DNA from: Immersiella caudata
Taxonomy: Eukaryota > Ascomycota > Sordariomycetes > Sordariales > Lasiosphaeriaceae
Reading direction: 5' to 3'
NCBI GenBank assembly: GCA_030512335.1
Contig: JAULSU010000001.1
Location: 744,001 to 808,000, forward strand
Length of the DNA: 64,000 nucleotides
Below the pieces are notes generated by a model that was given only the letters and a program-made list of their open reading frames with translations, was not told where the DNA came from and did not search any database. Shown here piece after piece: positions 22,701-34,246 of the stretch; the first letter of the stretch is position 1, and each line of letters starts with the position of its first letter. The translations under genes were made by a program, and so were the position numbers.

Positions 22701-24017
22701 CTTAACCCTCAGAGCAAGTCCCTACCTGAGCTCACAACCTTCTTCAAAGACGCTGCTACATCCACTTTCGATCAGTCGAGGGTCGCAAAGTTCTTTGCGA
22801 AGGTCGGGATGATGCTGTTTAGCATCAATGACAGCATCTACTCGGCAGAGTCACTGAAGGAAGCCACTCGTGACCTCTTCGGGAAGAGCACGAGCCTGTT
22901 TGCACCTGCGCTCACACCCGGTCACAGCCAGATCAGCACCCGTGTTGCGGTAACCTCTTCGGTCGGATATGCAGAGACCATGACTCTCATATCGAACTAC
23001 AACCATCCTCATGGACGGAACGAGACGCGTGAGGAGGACAGCTCCAAGGACATGCTGGTCTGGGAGGCGGCACTAGCAACGTCGGCTGCTCCTCTGTACC
23101 TTCCTCCATTCGAAAAACGCGAGAGTGACACCATGTACGTCGATGGGGCTGTCTTCGCAAACTGTCCAGCTGCGTACGCATATGCCGAAACAAAGGCTTT
23201 GTGGCCCGATCATGCAGCCTCGCTCGACCTCCTTGTGTCTCTCAGCACAGGTAATCAGACCAAGCCTCGAGGTCAAAGTACGCTTCTGAAATTCGTTCTC
23301 AACGGCGCTATTCGCACTTTTGCCAACATGCTATTGCATCAGAGTAATTCGAATGAGTCCTGGACGACGTTTGAGGGGAGCATGCCCTCGACGGTAAAGG
23401 CGAGGCTGTACCGGCTTGACCCTCCACTAGTTGGCGATCGCGTGGCGTTGGACGAGTACGCCAAGATGGATGACCTGATCTCTGCGGTGGGAGATTGGAC
23501 GAAGACAAACGAGGGCCGGAACAAGATCAAGCAGACCGCGGAGGTGATGCTCGCCAGCTTGTTCTTCTTTGAGCCAGACGAGGACGGCATTATCCGAGCC
23601 ACCGACACAACTGGGCGCTCCACCGCTGGAAGGAATCAGCTCACTGGATCCATCAGATGTCGTCTACCACAAAACAGCAGCGGATTGCGCAAACTCCTTG
23701 CAGAGAAGGCGGACAGCATGTGGAGCACAGTGCTTGACCACGGCATGATGCTGCACGACAGCAACAGCTCGAGTCACATCTTCTGGGAGCCCATCAGGGT
23801 TTCAGGAGCATCTGAGAAGCTCTCAAACTGCGTGAATGACGAGGTTGGGCAGTGTCATGTGAAGATCAACTGCACTTTTGTGGATGACGCAGGCAGCCAT
23901 CGACTCCATGTTATCGCGCTCAAGCTCAAAGGGAGCGAGAAGCGTGTTCCAATCAGCGGGTTCCCGGCGACTATGACGGCGCTCATGGATAGGGCCAGCA
24001 CGAGATGGCTACAGTAA
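19766..24017 (+). CDS. P-loop GTPase, RING-like and patatin phospholipase fusion protein
   Basis: Three exons, 19766-21797, 21856-22611 and 22675-24017, give 1376 aa. Both introns have good signals; the second restores 'GTSTGG'. Domain order: three N-terminal repeats (6-88); a Cys/His zinc-binding, B-box-like region (about 90-160); a P-loop GTPase with Walker A 'GDTCAGKST' (about 258) and DxxG box 'FIDCEGFG' (about 352); a RING-like finger 'CFSCLDGVPDHVLACGHAYC' (about 815-870); and a patatin domain with oxyanion 'DGGGIRG' (about 892), nucleophile 'GTSTGG' (about 927) and Asp of 'VDGAVFANC' (about 1085). Patatins hydrolyse acyl lipids. The rest suggests a nucleotide-gated, possibly ubiquitin-linked switch upstream of the lipase, as in fungal NLR-like proteins. 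Similar fungal proteins are usually labelled lysophospholipase-like; I know of no tested function. Confidence 0.85.
19781..20029 (+). repeat. Three imperfect tandem repeats encoding 27-28 aa units
   Basis: Units at 19781-19864, 19865-19945 and 19946-20029 share the pattern L-N/S-A-x3-(G/S)DW-(G/E)H, then a Pro-rich spacer, then H-x-(M/V)QDF. They form residues 6-88 of the GTPase-patatin protein. Spacing is almost exact and the DNA is also similar, so they arose by duplication. Confidence 0.8.
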
Positions 24018-24524
24018 CAAGGTTTGAGGGACGTAGATGGTTGGATATATCTTTGGATTCCCTTGATCGAAACTACGCTTACGCAGCAATATTTGCCAAC
24101 AACTCCGATGTAGTCCGAGCGAAGCTAAACTCCCAAATGCCAGAAAGACTTTTTTTCTCCAATTTTTCTCTTCAAGATCACATTTGCGTAACAGCTCTAT
24201 TGCAAGATGATAAGCTACAAGCGTTCTGATGACTAAATTTCACTGGTAGAACAAGACGAAGCAAAGTGTTAAGGTGAATCCTGTCGCCAGGGCCTCGGGT
24301 GTCTATAGCTTGGGGGAGAGGGACAATACAGGCCGTCCAATTGGCTTCTGGCCTCGGACCCACACCTCCAGCGACGCGCGTGTGGCCATCAGACACTTCA
24401 ACCACTTCCATCTTTTCTGCTACCTTGGCCTTGCAACCCAACCATCCTAACGCGGTGCACGACTGCTTATGACCAGCTCTTGACAAGCAGACCTCGGTAA
24501 ATGAACACAAAGGGGTTGCACGCT
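24018..24524. other. Intergenic spacer
   Basis: About 500 bp after the patatin fusion gene with no gene seen. A short frame begins right after the stop (24005-24229) but has no codon bias. Confidence 0.45.
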
Positions 24525-25898
24525 GGCTTTCGCAGGTCGCGGCGTCGGCATCGCAATCGCAGTCGTGGAAACGGCACCTGCAGTCGCCACCGTGTTCCCG
24601 ACAATCGGGAGCCGCCGTAGCGCTTGACACTGGTCCCCAGCCTCACGGCGATGATACCGACCACAAGCACCGGAGAACTAGAGCACCCTATAACGAACCC
24701 GACGTTGACGCAACCCCCCGGGCCGCCTCTCTCGTCAACCGCCCCCATTTTCGCTCGTCGGCCAGCGCGGACGGCCACACACGTCGTCGTCAAAACATGC
24801 CTCTTCAGGACGTGCGTCCTCAGGATCAGCCTCATGTTCTCGACGCTCGTCTCCAACTAATTGCTTGCTTTACCTTAGCCTCGGAGACGACGGCGTCATT
24901 CCGCTGATGCTCAGCACAGATGCAGAAGGGCTTCCCCCGCAACTGCGCAATCTCATAGGCGACTTTGAACTGATTTCCCGCAGGTCGGCTACCATCTCTA
25001 GTGCCTACAAAGATGAGATCAATGCTCTGGTCAGGGTTCCAGACTGGATGTTTCCCCCCCCCCCTGACGAGCGCGACATGTTGGGCCCAACTCCGCCGAT
25101 CGTTGCCGTCAAGGCGAGTTTGTCTTGGTCTAGGCATTGCCACGAAACCTTTGCCCGCGAGCACGCCTGGAACTGTGCCGTTCACTTTCCACTACTTTCT
25201 CTCGCGCTGTATGGAGGGAGCGCCAGGACAAATCAGTTCCTTGGCTTAGACTCGTGGTAGGTCAGGTCCTCTTACTATCGTTTTCGGGGCCTCGGCTGAC
25301 AGGGCACAGCACAACGGCCAGCATCATAGAGACGTATCTACCGAGCAGGGCGGGGGCGAAAAAGCATCAACCACACCGACCTCGCTGCACTCCAAAGCCG
25401 ACCCATTGCCATCAACATCGAGACGAAGCGCACCGGCCAGTCTGATGAGGAGGCCGCCCTGCAGATAGGGACTTGAAAGGCGGCGCAATGGAATCTTCTG
25501 ACGCGCTTGGTCAACCTGTGCCGTCAGCGAGATGAAAAAGACACTGGCAACGACGATGGGTGGACCAAGGAACAGCCGCCTCTGCCGTTTCTCCCAGCTG
25601 CCATCATCCACGGCCACGAATGGCGACTCGCAGCTACCACCAGGGAAGGCAAAAAACGGTACAGCAAACCACCCTCCGTTTCGTCATGTTGAGGATTCCT
25701 CACGGTTCTGACTGTTTTTGGCAGATTATATGTACCGACTGTCCGTTTGGGTCAACTCGCGACCTCATGGGCATTTACCAGATCGTCATGGGCATTTACC
25801 AGATCGTCATGGGCTTGCAGAGGCTCAACCGATTTGTAGCGGATACGTTTTGGGCCTGCTATAGGGCGGATGTGCTGGGCCTGAATAACGAGCCGTGA
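24525..25898 (+). pseudogene. Dead PD-(D/E)XK nuclease-like gene
   Basis: The series 'ARWLSQVAAS' (about 24520), 'DATPRAASL' (about 24708), 'GDDGVIPLMLS' (about 24890), 'WNCAVHFPLLSLALYGG' (about 25170), 'PIAINIETKRTGQSDEEAAL' (about 25405), 'LPFLPAAIIHGHEWRLAATT' (about 25585) and 'FGSTRDLMGIYQIVMG' (about 25749) matches, in order, the fungus-specific PD-(D/E)XK nuclease-like proteins; the E-x-K of 'IETKR' is the catalytic motif. One plausible intron is GTAGGT...CTGACAG (about 25258-25301). A TGA at about 25475 stands where the family has Trp in 'GTWKAAQW'. The frame shifts near 24860, and 11 C lie at 25054. A 21-bp duplication near the end repeats 'GIYQIVM'. It cannot encode an intact protein. 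Confidence 0.75.
25765..25806 (+). repeat. 21-bp direct duplication
   Basis: TCATGGGCATTTACCAGATCG is present twice back to back (25765-25785 and 25786-25806). It duplicates seven residues in the C-terminal block of the dead nuclease-like gene without shifting the frame. Confidence 0.95.
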
Positions 25899-26074
25899 AG
25901 ACGGGGAGTAGTGTTTGGGATGTGGGACGCTATGAGGATAACGAAACCATTATGGGGTCAAGTTTGAGACTTGAAACTTGTGGAAGAATGACTACGGAGA
26001 CTTCATGCGGACTCTGGCTCTTCATTCAAGTTGCACGGTACCAGTTTGGGGTATTCCATTCCTTGGGGTTGAGC

Positions 26075-27564
26075 TCATCTTTGCGTGGCAGTTCCTCGCT
26101 CGGCATTTCCTTCCAAGTCTCCTTCGACGGGCACTCTCGGTAGCGTCAGAGAAGACTCTGTGTCCTTCAATTCCACGCCTGCGAAGCGGCTACCCCTTTC
26201 TCGCAACACCTTTGCGGCCCACAATACCCCAAAGGCTACAAAGTAGACGACAGCAGTGAAGCTAGTCAGTCCGACGTAGCCCGCCGACGTATCTTGTATC
26301 GCGCCCGCAATTGGTGGTCCGACCAAGCAACCGAATCCCGCCAGAAACCCACTCATGCCCATTCTCGTCCCGACAACGCTGATATCGGGCGATATCACCA
26401 GCAACGCCGCCGACACCAACGAGCTAACCCCTGTGGTAATCGTCCCGTACAATGCCACAAGAACAAGAATGCCAGGGAGGTTATGCACCGCCGCCCAGCA
26501 AGCCAGCAAAATACAAGACGCCCCGATGGAGAATTGCCACGTCGCAAACGCACCCGCATACATGGCCGCAAAGCCAAGCATGATCCGTCCGCCAATTGCA
26601 GAGGCGTTCATAACAGCGAGCAGGTAATCCCCCCAATCCGCAGACAACCCAAGCTTCTCCTGAGCGAACGAAGGGAGGAAGAAAAAAGGGACATCAATCC
26701 CCAGCCAAAGGAGAAACATGGCAACAGAAAACAAAATGAAGGGTGCATCCCGAAAGGCAGATCGGTCAACAAACTGATGTTTGCTCCTCATCGATGTCTC
26801 ATTTCCGATCTCCGGCCTCGGTTCCGTTATTGAGCTGGATCGAATCTGTCCGACAACAGACGGGTCTGTGGTGTCGGGTTGCACGGCTAGCGGTCGCACA
26901 AGCAGACACGCAGCAATCAGCAGCCCCGCACTGACAGACGCCAGCGTGCGCACCGCCCAGGGGAATCCTATCCTGTCGATGGCGCCCCTGAATAAGACGG
27001 GATAGATGACGCCACCCATGGCGGCGCCCGTGGCGGATATTCCTGTGGCGAGGGGCCGTTTGCGGGAGTCGAAGTAGGTTGCTACGATGGCCATGCTGGG
27101 GACGCCGAGGATGCCACTGCCGAGGCCGACGCAGAGGCCGAGGGAGAGGAAGATGGTGAGGTAGGATTGGGAGAAGCTGGTGGCGAAGAGGCCGAGGATG
27201 TTGAGAGCGGAACCGGTGTAGACGAGGGCTTTGGCGTGGCCGGTGTCGTAGAGGCGGCCGGTGCCGAACATGACGATGTTGAAGAGGGCGCCTTGGATGG
27301 TGCCGATCCAGGTTATTGAAGAGGATGGGTAGGAGTCGAGGAGGGAGGTTTGGTAGTAGGATTGGAATATTCCAAAGGAGTTGAGGAGGCCTCTGTTTGG
27401 TGAGTTTGTTAATATTACTTGCAGGTGGGATTGACTCCTGGAGAGTCGGAAATGGGGGGTACTAACAGTGAGCAAAACGACATGAGAAAACATGCCAGGG
27501 TCTGACTCCATGCGAGCCACCCACCATTCGGCATTCTAAAAGTTGGACTTTGTTGGGTAGCCAT
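26075..27564 (-). CDS. MFS transporter, monocarboxylate-porter type
   Basis: Two exons, 27564-27467 and 27392-26075, give 471 aa. Splicing joins 'NGGWLAWSQTLACFLMSFCS' to 'LGLLNSFGIFQSYYQ', the typical first helix of fungal monocarboxylate-type (SLC16-like) MFS proteins. About twelve hydrophobic segments follow, with family blocks 'GLGSGILGVPSMAIVATYF', 'KRPLATGISATGAAMGG' and 'GFLAGFGCLVGPPIAGAI'. A central charged loop ('IRSSSITEPRPEIGNE') separates the two halves. Such carriers move monocarboxylates or unknown small acids at the plasma membrane. No biosynthetic cluster is next to it, so a dedicated export role is not suggested. Length and topology are normal. Confidence 0.87.
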
Positions 27565-28547
27565 TTTTTCAACCTCGATTCCGCATCAAGTTAGCCGTAG
27601 ACTACTCGCAGACATAGCCACAACAGGACCTACCAGAGGACAAGGCGGGATCATCATCACCTTATACCACGGGTTCCAGTGACAGCCACCTGTGGGCACT
27701 CGTGCCCCCCCCCCCCCCCCCCACAACGATACAACGGCATGCCGCATTTTATCTGCTTCAATCAGTTCGACGTTACCCGGATAGCTACCTGGTGTAAGCT
27801 GCACCGTGATCACCAGCAACAAGATTCTGTGGTGGTGTCGCAGTCTGTGTCCGCCACACTCGGAGATACAAGAAACCGGAGGTAAAGACCCATGCCTGGA
27901 CGGAACTGGCGCCTTTTGGTCTCTCAGCGTTACCCAAGCGGAGAACCACAGAGACCCTCCACAGAGACACTAGAGCCCCTGTGCTAAGCGAACTCTTCCC
28001 CCCCCCCCGTCGCCACCAGCCGGGTGACAGCGACTGTCTCACAAAAAGCCGGGGGACTCGCCTATTGGTGTCCGCAACAACTCCAGGCACGTCACAGAGA
28101 TTTTTTTTTCTCCCTGCTGTGCCACCAGACCGGCTGGTTCAGGGCACTTTTTACCAGCCAAGCATCACCCTGGGTAACCTCATCAGGCATCACAACAATG
28201 CTGGCCTCAGCCCTATGCAAACTTTGGCTACCTATCTTTTCAGTTCACAGCAGAGAGCAGAAATTATTAGCAACTCGGGGCCGAGAGTCACCGCTACAGC
28301 GGCTCATCCCGCGCCTTGGTGCACCGCCATCGGTGTCCCCAGTTCTCCGAACGCCACGACAAAGTGTCACAAGCTCATGAATGTAAAGCTCAGGGGTCCA
28401 GAACAGGCTCGTCTCGCTCGGCCGCTTGCTATTTTCTCTTGCTTTTTGTTTTTTTATAGTTGTCTCGCGCTTACGCACTCCCCATTGAAACTTGGCAGCT
28501 GAGACCCAATATGCCACTTCCGAGACCGACGCACTCATTTTCGCGCT
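27565..28547. other. Intergenic with two poly-C runs
   Basis: About 980 bp between the 5' end of the MFS gene and the 3' end of the tyrosinase gene. Runs of 18 C (27705-27722) and 11 C (27998-28008) occur. No gene, RNA or mobile-element end was recognised. Confidence 0.5.
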
Positions 28548-30054
28548 TCACGAGTCGTATAGGTCGTACACGTAGCAGAGCGCGCCCTTGGTGTCCATGA
28601 CCTCGGCGATGGTGCGGTTTTCGATCACGCCGTACAGGTAGAGGAGGTGCGAGAGGGTTGTCGTGTTGCCTGGATCGCCGACGACGAGTGGTTCACTAAA
28701 CGACGGATTAGCTTTGCATTTTAACCAATCACCCTGGGTTTTTGACTTTGTTTGTGTCTGGACATTTTGGCGGTTGGGATCACTCACGGAACATCAGCCG
28801 GCCTCGTCAGATTCACCGGCGTAAAACCCGGGATATTCCCGCCGCCCCCGCCGAATCCACCGCCACCGCCGCCCCCGCCCCCGCCGAAGCCCCCACCCGG
28901 CGGACCTCCACCTCCAAAACCTGGAGCGCTCGGGCCGCCGAAAACCCCGCCGAGAACACCCCGGTTGTTCCCGCCCACGTCGGCAAATCTAGCGATGGGA
29001 TCTTTGGCTTGCCACTTTGCCCAGAGCCAGTCGAGCCAGGCGTGGTGCAGGAAGAACACGGGATCCCCCGGGGAGGATACGGGGTTTACCATCTTTGCTT
29101 TGTAAGTATTTTCTTCGTTTTCATTTTCCCGGATCGAAGGGGAAACGGAAAGGAAAAGGGGAAGGGGAAGGAAAAAGGGGGAATACCTGCGCGCCAATCC
29201 CACCGTGTCCCGCACCATGCGGACCACCCTCGATGCATGGCCAAAAGGTGAGAAACGAGTCCATGGCGAGGCATCGATCGACGGTGGCTTTGGCGGCCGA
29301 GGTGCTGAAGCGGTCGTTGATGTCGCGCTCGATGCAGTGGTCGTTGACGAGGTACCCTGGGCCGAGGGAGTTGGTGTAGTTTGCAAACGGGCCGTCTTGG
29401 ATGCATTGCTTGGTGCCGACGCCGTTTCCGCCGAATCCGTATATGGGGTCGAGAACGACGGATTTGGAGAAGGCGCCTGCGTCGCGGGTTTCTTCCCAGT
29501 AGCTGGGAGGTGTTGGGCTTCTTTTCTCAAGAGAAAAAAAAAAAAAAAAAGGAAAAATAAAGAGATGGGAGGCTTACGGCTGGGCACCAGTATATCCGCA
29601 CTCTTTTCGCAGGGCTTGTTCATGCGCGGCGACGAAATGCCGGTGGAAGGGGAGGAATTGGCCCTAGGTTTAATGTCAGCGAGAATTGAGACTCGGGAAT
29701 GTTTGGGGGGTGTGTACAACGAAGTGTGCGATCTCGGTCTTCAAGGCGTGTGCGACTTGGAAGTCGTCGAATCGCGTCTTGCTGCCGCGCAGACCTAGCA
29801 CCGAGGGTTTGCTCATGAGACATAGCTCTGCATCGAGGTATGCCTTCTTTTCCGGGTTGGTGAGCGTGTGCCTAGATTCCTTGTCAGTCTTTTGTTTGGG
29901 GCATGTTGACAAAGAAAATAATAATCACCTACCAAGCCTTCCTCACAATGGGATTCGTGCATCCAGCATCTTGTCGCTTCTCCTCAACCGGCATCGCCAA
30001 AGCAACACCGGCAGCGAGAAGCGCGGCGAACACTTGACTCGAAAAAGCAACCAT
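28548..30054 (-). CDS. Secreted tyrosinase (type-3 copper oxidase)
   Basis: Six exons: 30054-29933, 29871-29718, 29663-29578, 29502-29187, 29092-28788 and 28695-28548, giving 376 aa. An N-terminal hydrophobic stretch ('VFAALLAAGVALA') and a 'EKR' processing site suggest secretion. CuA fits the family pattern H-x4-FLPFHR: 'HFVGQFLPFHRHFVAAHE' (His90, His99). That reading fixes the donor of intron 2 at GTACAC. CuB has 'GHGGIG' and 'DPVFFLHHAWLDWLW'. The enzyme oxidises phenols, for example in melanin formation. After CuB comes a Gly-rich insert of about 45 residues, unusual for short tyrosinases. Intron 3 contains a 17-T tract before its acceptor. A TATATA-like element lies about 70 bp upstream. 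The call is firm; the substrate is unknown. Confidence 0.9.
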
Positions 30055-33011
30055 CTTCAACACAAAATCCAAAACCACTTCCAAAATCCAGTTCAACCCG
30101 CCAACCGTCCTGACTGACCCTCATATATCAAAACCCATTACCTCCGCCACATGCACTTCCACCTCGCCAACACCACTGCATCTCATTTCACGACCGCTAT
30201 AGTTGGGACACGCGGAACCTCCCTCCTGCGCTGCCTAAGCGAACTTGGCATTTTCCAATCCCTGGGTAATAACCAGCACCCCATCCAGGACCAAAGAAAA
30301 ATAAAAGCGCGAGCATTGGTTGGTTCGAAACGCGTCATCCAGTCTCTAAACGAGCGGTTAAGTGCGCTGGCGGAGCGGAAAAGCCGCGCAACCTATAACG
30401 AGCCAACTCCCGGACAAAACATCCGGGTTGCACACTACCGGTGCTACTGCCGGCGTGCTGGGTTTGGGCATCTGGGCTGTAAATAGGGGTTTTTTGGGAG
30501 GATTTAGTGAGGGGTGAGAAATGGGATTTCGGAGGATGGACTGGTTTTGGATGTTCCTGATATCTTGGCGAGGGAGGAGACGCGTGTTTGGTGATAGATG
30601 GAGGTGGTAATTAGGGGGACGTTGATTGGTTCGCCAATCCAACATCGACCCCATCGTGCCTCCCCCGTCAACATCATGGGTGTCACGTTACGTGTTGTGC
30701 GCTGACGAGGCCCTTGAACTTTCTGACCAGGGAGAGCAAAAGATTCGTTGCAGTTTAAATGCTGAGCGCTTTTTCCGGTGTATCATCTCCCACCAAAGTG
30801 TGTCTGGTCCTTGGATGTCGGAAGGTGTTCACACCTGTCGCAGGATTATAACTCCACGGAGATGCCATCCACGACAGACTGCACATGGAGTTGGGAAAGT
30901 GTGGCTCATGTAGTGAACTGAACTAGACTCCGGTCCCCTGTCAAGGTTGAAGCCAAGAAGTAGAACCATGGACACTGATGATGAGCAGCCTTTCGTCCCT
31001 CTCTTGAGTTCAGGACGCAAAAGATTGTCATACGTGACCGTCTACTTCAACACATTAGTTGCATCATCCCCTCAAGTCAGCTGAGCAGATCCTCAAGCAT
31101 TAGCTCCCACTCTCACGAAATCGAGATTCATTATTGAGAGGCATTGTTTAGCCTCTCTGCCTCCGAGCCTGAACAGTGGGGCGAGGGAGCTCGATTCGCT
31201 CAGTCGAAATTCGGTGAAAGCAAAAGGGGTCACACGCCGCAACAAATTCGCAAGACCGGAAAAGACAACTAGTTTCTTTGTTTAGAAAGCATAAATAGAG
31301 GCCCTCATCCAGGAAAGACAAGGGCCAGACTTCAACAAGATTCATCATCGCCAAGTATTATTATTTAGTCTGTCTGTATTACCTTTTTTCTAGTGGCTGC
31401 CAACGTAGTAGAGGGACCTTTACAGATTGAACCATCAACTCCTCAGGGTACCAGACAGTGGAATACAGCTAGTTCACAACAAACGCCCTGAGGTATCCCA
31501 CGGTCTGGTACCTGAGGGGGTTGATGTGTCGGCCTGTCATGGTCGCTGCACTACATCAATGACCCCCAGAGTGAAGGCAATACAGATAGACTTCCCTCCA
31601 GGAATGAATCCTGTTGAACTCTGGCCGTCTGCTTTAACATATCATGATTGGCTGCATTATCAATTTAAGCCCACTAAGGTAAGTAGATCCTTGAGCCTGA
31701 GCTTCTACCTTCAGAAGATCTGATCCTAGCAATAGGTGCCAGGACACGCGGCCACACAGTAGGAAGGGTCAGAGGATGGTAGGGTTGATACTAGGCCTCC
31801 CTCACGCATGTTGCTAGCAGGCCTCACTGGGGCATGAGATAGCTGGTCGAGGCGCCGCTAGCATGGTGCTCAGCATTGTTACCTGGTCCAGCCAGGAGCA
31901 GTTATCCTCAAATGATCACGCGCTTTGCGTAACTTCCGTGAGAAAATGCTGGTGCTGATAACCCTAAATTGTCTAGCACGCCAAGCGGGGGTGAGACTTG
32001 AGAGCATGGCAAGGGTCGTGGGCGAGCATGGGAGGAAGGGCAGATGACATCGGCGCAGCGCCGCGCCGCCCACTCTTCACTGTCCGAGCTGGCGGGCTCG
32101 ATGAGATCAGAGATCGTCAAGACTACTCGAGAAAAGACGAGTCCTGGCAGGAGAGTCGTGCAACGCAGCTGGGCTGTGGTGCGATTGCCCTGTCGAGCTG
32201 TCAAGGGGACGTCCTTTTCCGTGGTGCTCGTGCTCTGTGGGGCAAGGGCACGACAGGTTCGACGGGTCGTCGCACCTGATCCCCTAAACCGAACGACCAT
32301 TGCAATAAGTGTACGGTCTGGGATGCTGGCGATGACTCCTGCATCAAACTTGGGGATTGGGCGGACAAGTGAGCTGACAGGGATGGCGAGAGGCAAACAC
32401 CGACCCGACGTCAACCCTATGACAACGCGACACCAGACCGGGAGGATGGACGCAACGCAGGCACTCTCGACAACACGGAAGATCCTCTCGAGGGGCGCGA
32501 TGCTCAAAGGGGCTCTCGACATCAACCCAACCCTGGCAGCTGAAGATGCCCATGGTTGTCCTCGCCAAGCTCGAGGGACGTGTCTGGTGAGTGACGTGTT
32601 ATGGTGGACAAATGCCTCGGCCGGGGATGCGCAAGGTTTTGGCGAAGCGGGTTCTCGAGAGCGCCCTATGTAGTCAGTGGGAACCCCGTGTCAAGACGCT
32701 CTTCATCCGACGAAACAGCGTAGAAGGGCGCGCGTAGGCTCCGCCTCGAACACGACACACCAGATCCTCAGCGTAGCAGCCGGCCTCGAAGAAACGATTC
32801 TGAATTGACCTGTATATCATGCAGTGTGGTATGACTCCCGAGCACGCCGCAACCGAAATGCAAAGCCTGCCAATCCTGCCAATCCCTTTTGGCTTCTGTT
32901 CACCCCTATATCTTTCCCTTCTACGGGAAGACGAATCTCAGGTGGACAGAATCGTTGTTCCTCGAGTTCTCGCATGCCAAAGACACATCCTCGCCCTAAA
33001 CCGAAACCCTT
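30055..33011. other. 3-kb gene-poor region
   Basis: I found no recognisable gene. Opposite-strand open frames of about 205 codons overlap at 31908-32673, but neither has a domain or a convincing start. The stretch 31000-31750 is less GC-rich than its surroundings and may be old repeat DNA. No terminal repeats or integrase/transposase motifs were seen. The left end is the promoter of the tyrosinase gene. Confidence 0.45.
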
Positions 33012-33874
33012 TTACATGACGACACCGGAGTTGCTGGCGATACGGGGCCAGAGCTCAGCAGCCTCCTTACCGACGGGGCCGGTGATGGCGGAGCCCTTCA
33101 TCTCACCCTTGGGGTTGACGATCTGTAGTAAACTCGGTCAGCCACTTGTCTTCCATGCTCGATACTCCTCCACAAAGCGTTGTCCCATGTTCTACCGGGA
33201 ATATCGGGGGTACTCACGACACCGGCGTTGTCCTCGAAGTAGAGGAAGACACCATCGAAGCGCTTCCACGGCTTGGACTGACGGACGATAACGGCGGGGT
33301 GGACCTTCTTGCGGAGCTCAGGCTTGCCCTTCTTGACGGTCGCCATGACCATGTCGCCAACACCGCCAGCGGGAAGTCTGTTGAGGCGGGCACCGATACC
33401 CTTGACGGAGATGATGTAGAGGTTGCGCGCACCGGAGTTGTCTGCGCAGTTCATGATGGCACCACTGTTTTCCACCATAGTCAGCTTCCTCATTCTCCAT
33501 GTGCGTTCGAACTTTGACCGTGGCGTCGCTTCGCTCTAGGGATCGGTGGATCGATGGGACGGGTTCGCACGTACACTGGGAGACCCAGGGTCATCTTGAG
33601 TTTGCCACCAGGGGCACCACGGCTGTGAGCGGTCTGTTAGCACAAGTATCAGAGATGCGCCGCTCTTCGTTCTCGCTGCTGCAATTTGGAGGGCATTCCA
33701 CGCTCTTCTTCCAGTTGCCCGCCGCCCACCAGCAATCGGCTCGCTCCGAATGTTGCTCCTCTTCCGACAAACTGGCGTCCTCCTCTTTCGGGCGTGGAGC
33801 TCCTCCAAATGGCAGGACGACGAATTCGGCGTGATATTCGAATCCAAGGTATATACATACGAGATCTTGGCCAT
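33012..33874 (-). CDS. 60S ribosomal protein uL14 (Rpl23)
   Basis: Four exons, 33874-33861, 33622-33575, 33464-33218 and 33122-33012, give 139 aa, the normal length for fungal uL14. The protein starts 'MAKISRGAPGGKLKMTLGLP', contains the conserved 'NCADNSGARNLYIISVKG' and 'RLNRLPAGGVGDMVMATVKK', and ends 'ASNSGVVM'. uL14 lies on the 60S subunit at the bridge to 40S. The tiny 14-nt first exon with a 238-bp first intron is typical of ribosomal protein genes. The last exon is needed to restore 'IVNPKGEMKGSAITGPVGKE'. Nothing is unusual; it is the best anchor for placing the organism. Confidence 0.97.
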
Positions 33875-34246
33875 TGCGACGGGTTGTGTTCGGAAATGGC
33901 GACTGGGCGATGGAGTGTCGAAATTTCGGGGTTTGCGAGGACCGTCTGGAAATTGAGCCTGCGGCTCCGATATTTTTTTGGTGTGGATCGATAACCCTAC
34001 CTGATTTGTGAGCGGTCACGTGGGAGCAATGGTGGGGTTGCTCGGTGGGGCGCCTCAGCTCTGGTCATTGCATTGTCACATAACCCTAAGGATGCCTGGG
34101 CATCCTCCAGGCATCTTTAGGGTTATAATAGCATTTGTTTACTGGTCTCGATAACACTTCACCCAGCCACTCGGGAGGAAAATTGTTAGCGAGGGACCTC
34201 CCGGGCATGCTTCTCACCAAACATCTATTGACAACCCACCCCATCT
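33875..34246. other. Spacer between uL14 and malic enzyme genes
   Basis: About 370 bp holding the uL14 promoter and the malic enzyme 3' UTR. A near-perfect inverted repeat, CCTAAGGATGCCTGGGCATCC...GGCATCTTTAGGG, occurs at about 34084-34127. No gene is seen. Confidence 0.55.

Noticed and set aside
26294..26833. 179-codon plus-strand frame
   Set aside because: Antisense to the MFS transporter, which has clear transmembrane and family motifs.
29205..29798. 197-codon plus-strand open frame
   Set aside because: Antisense to the tyrosinase exons, which have intact copper motifs.
31908..32673. Overlapping 205- and 209-codon frames on opposite strands
   Set aside because: Neither has a domain, start context or consistent bias; left unannotated in the gene-poor region.
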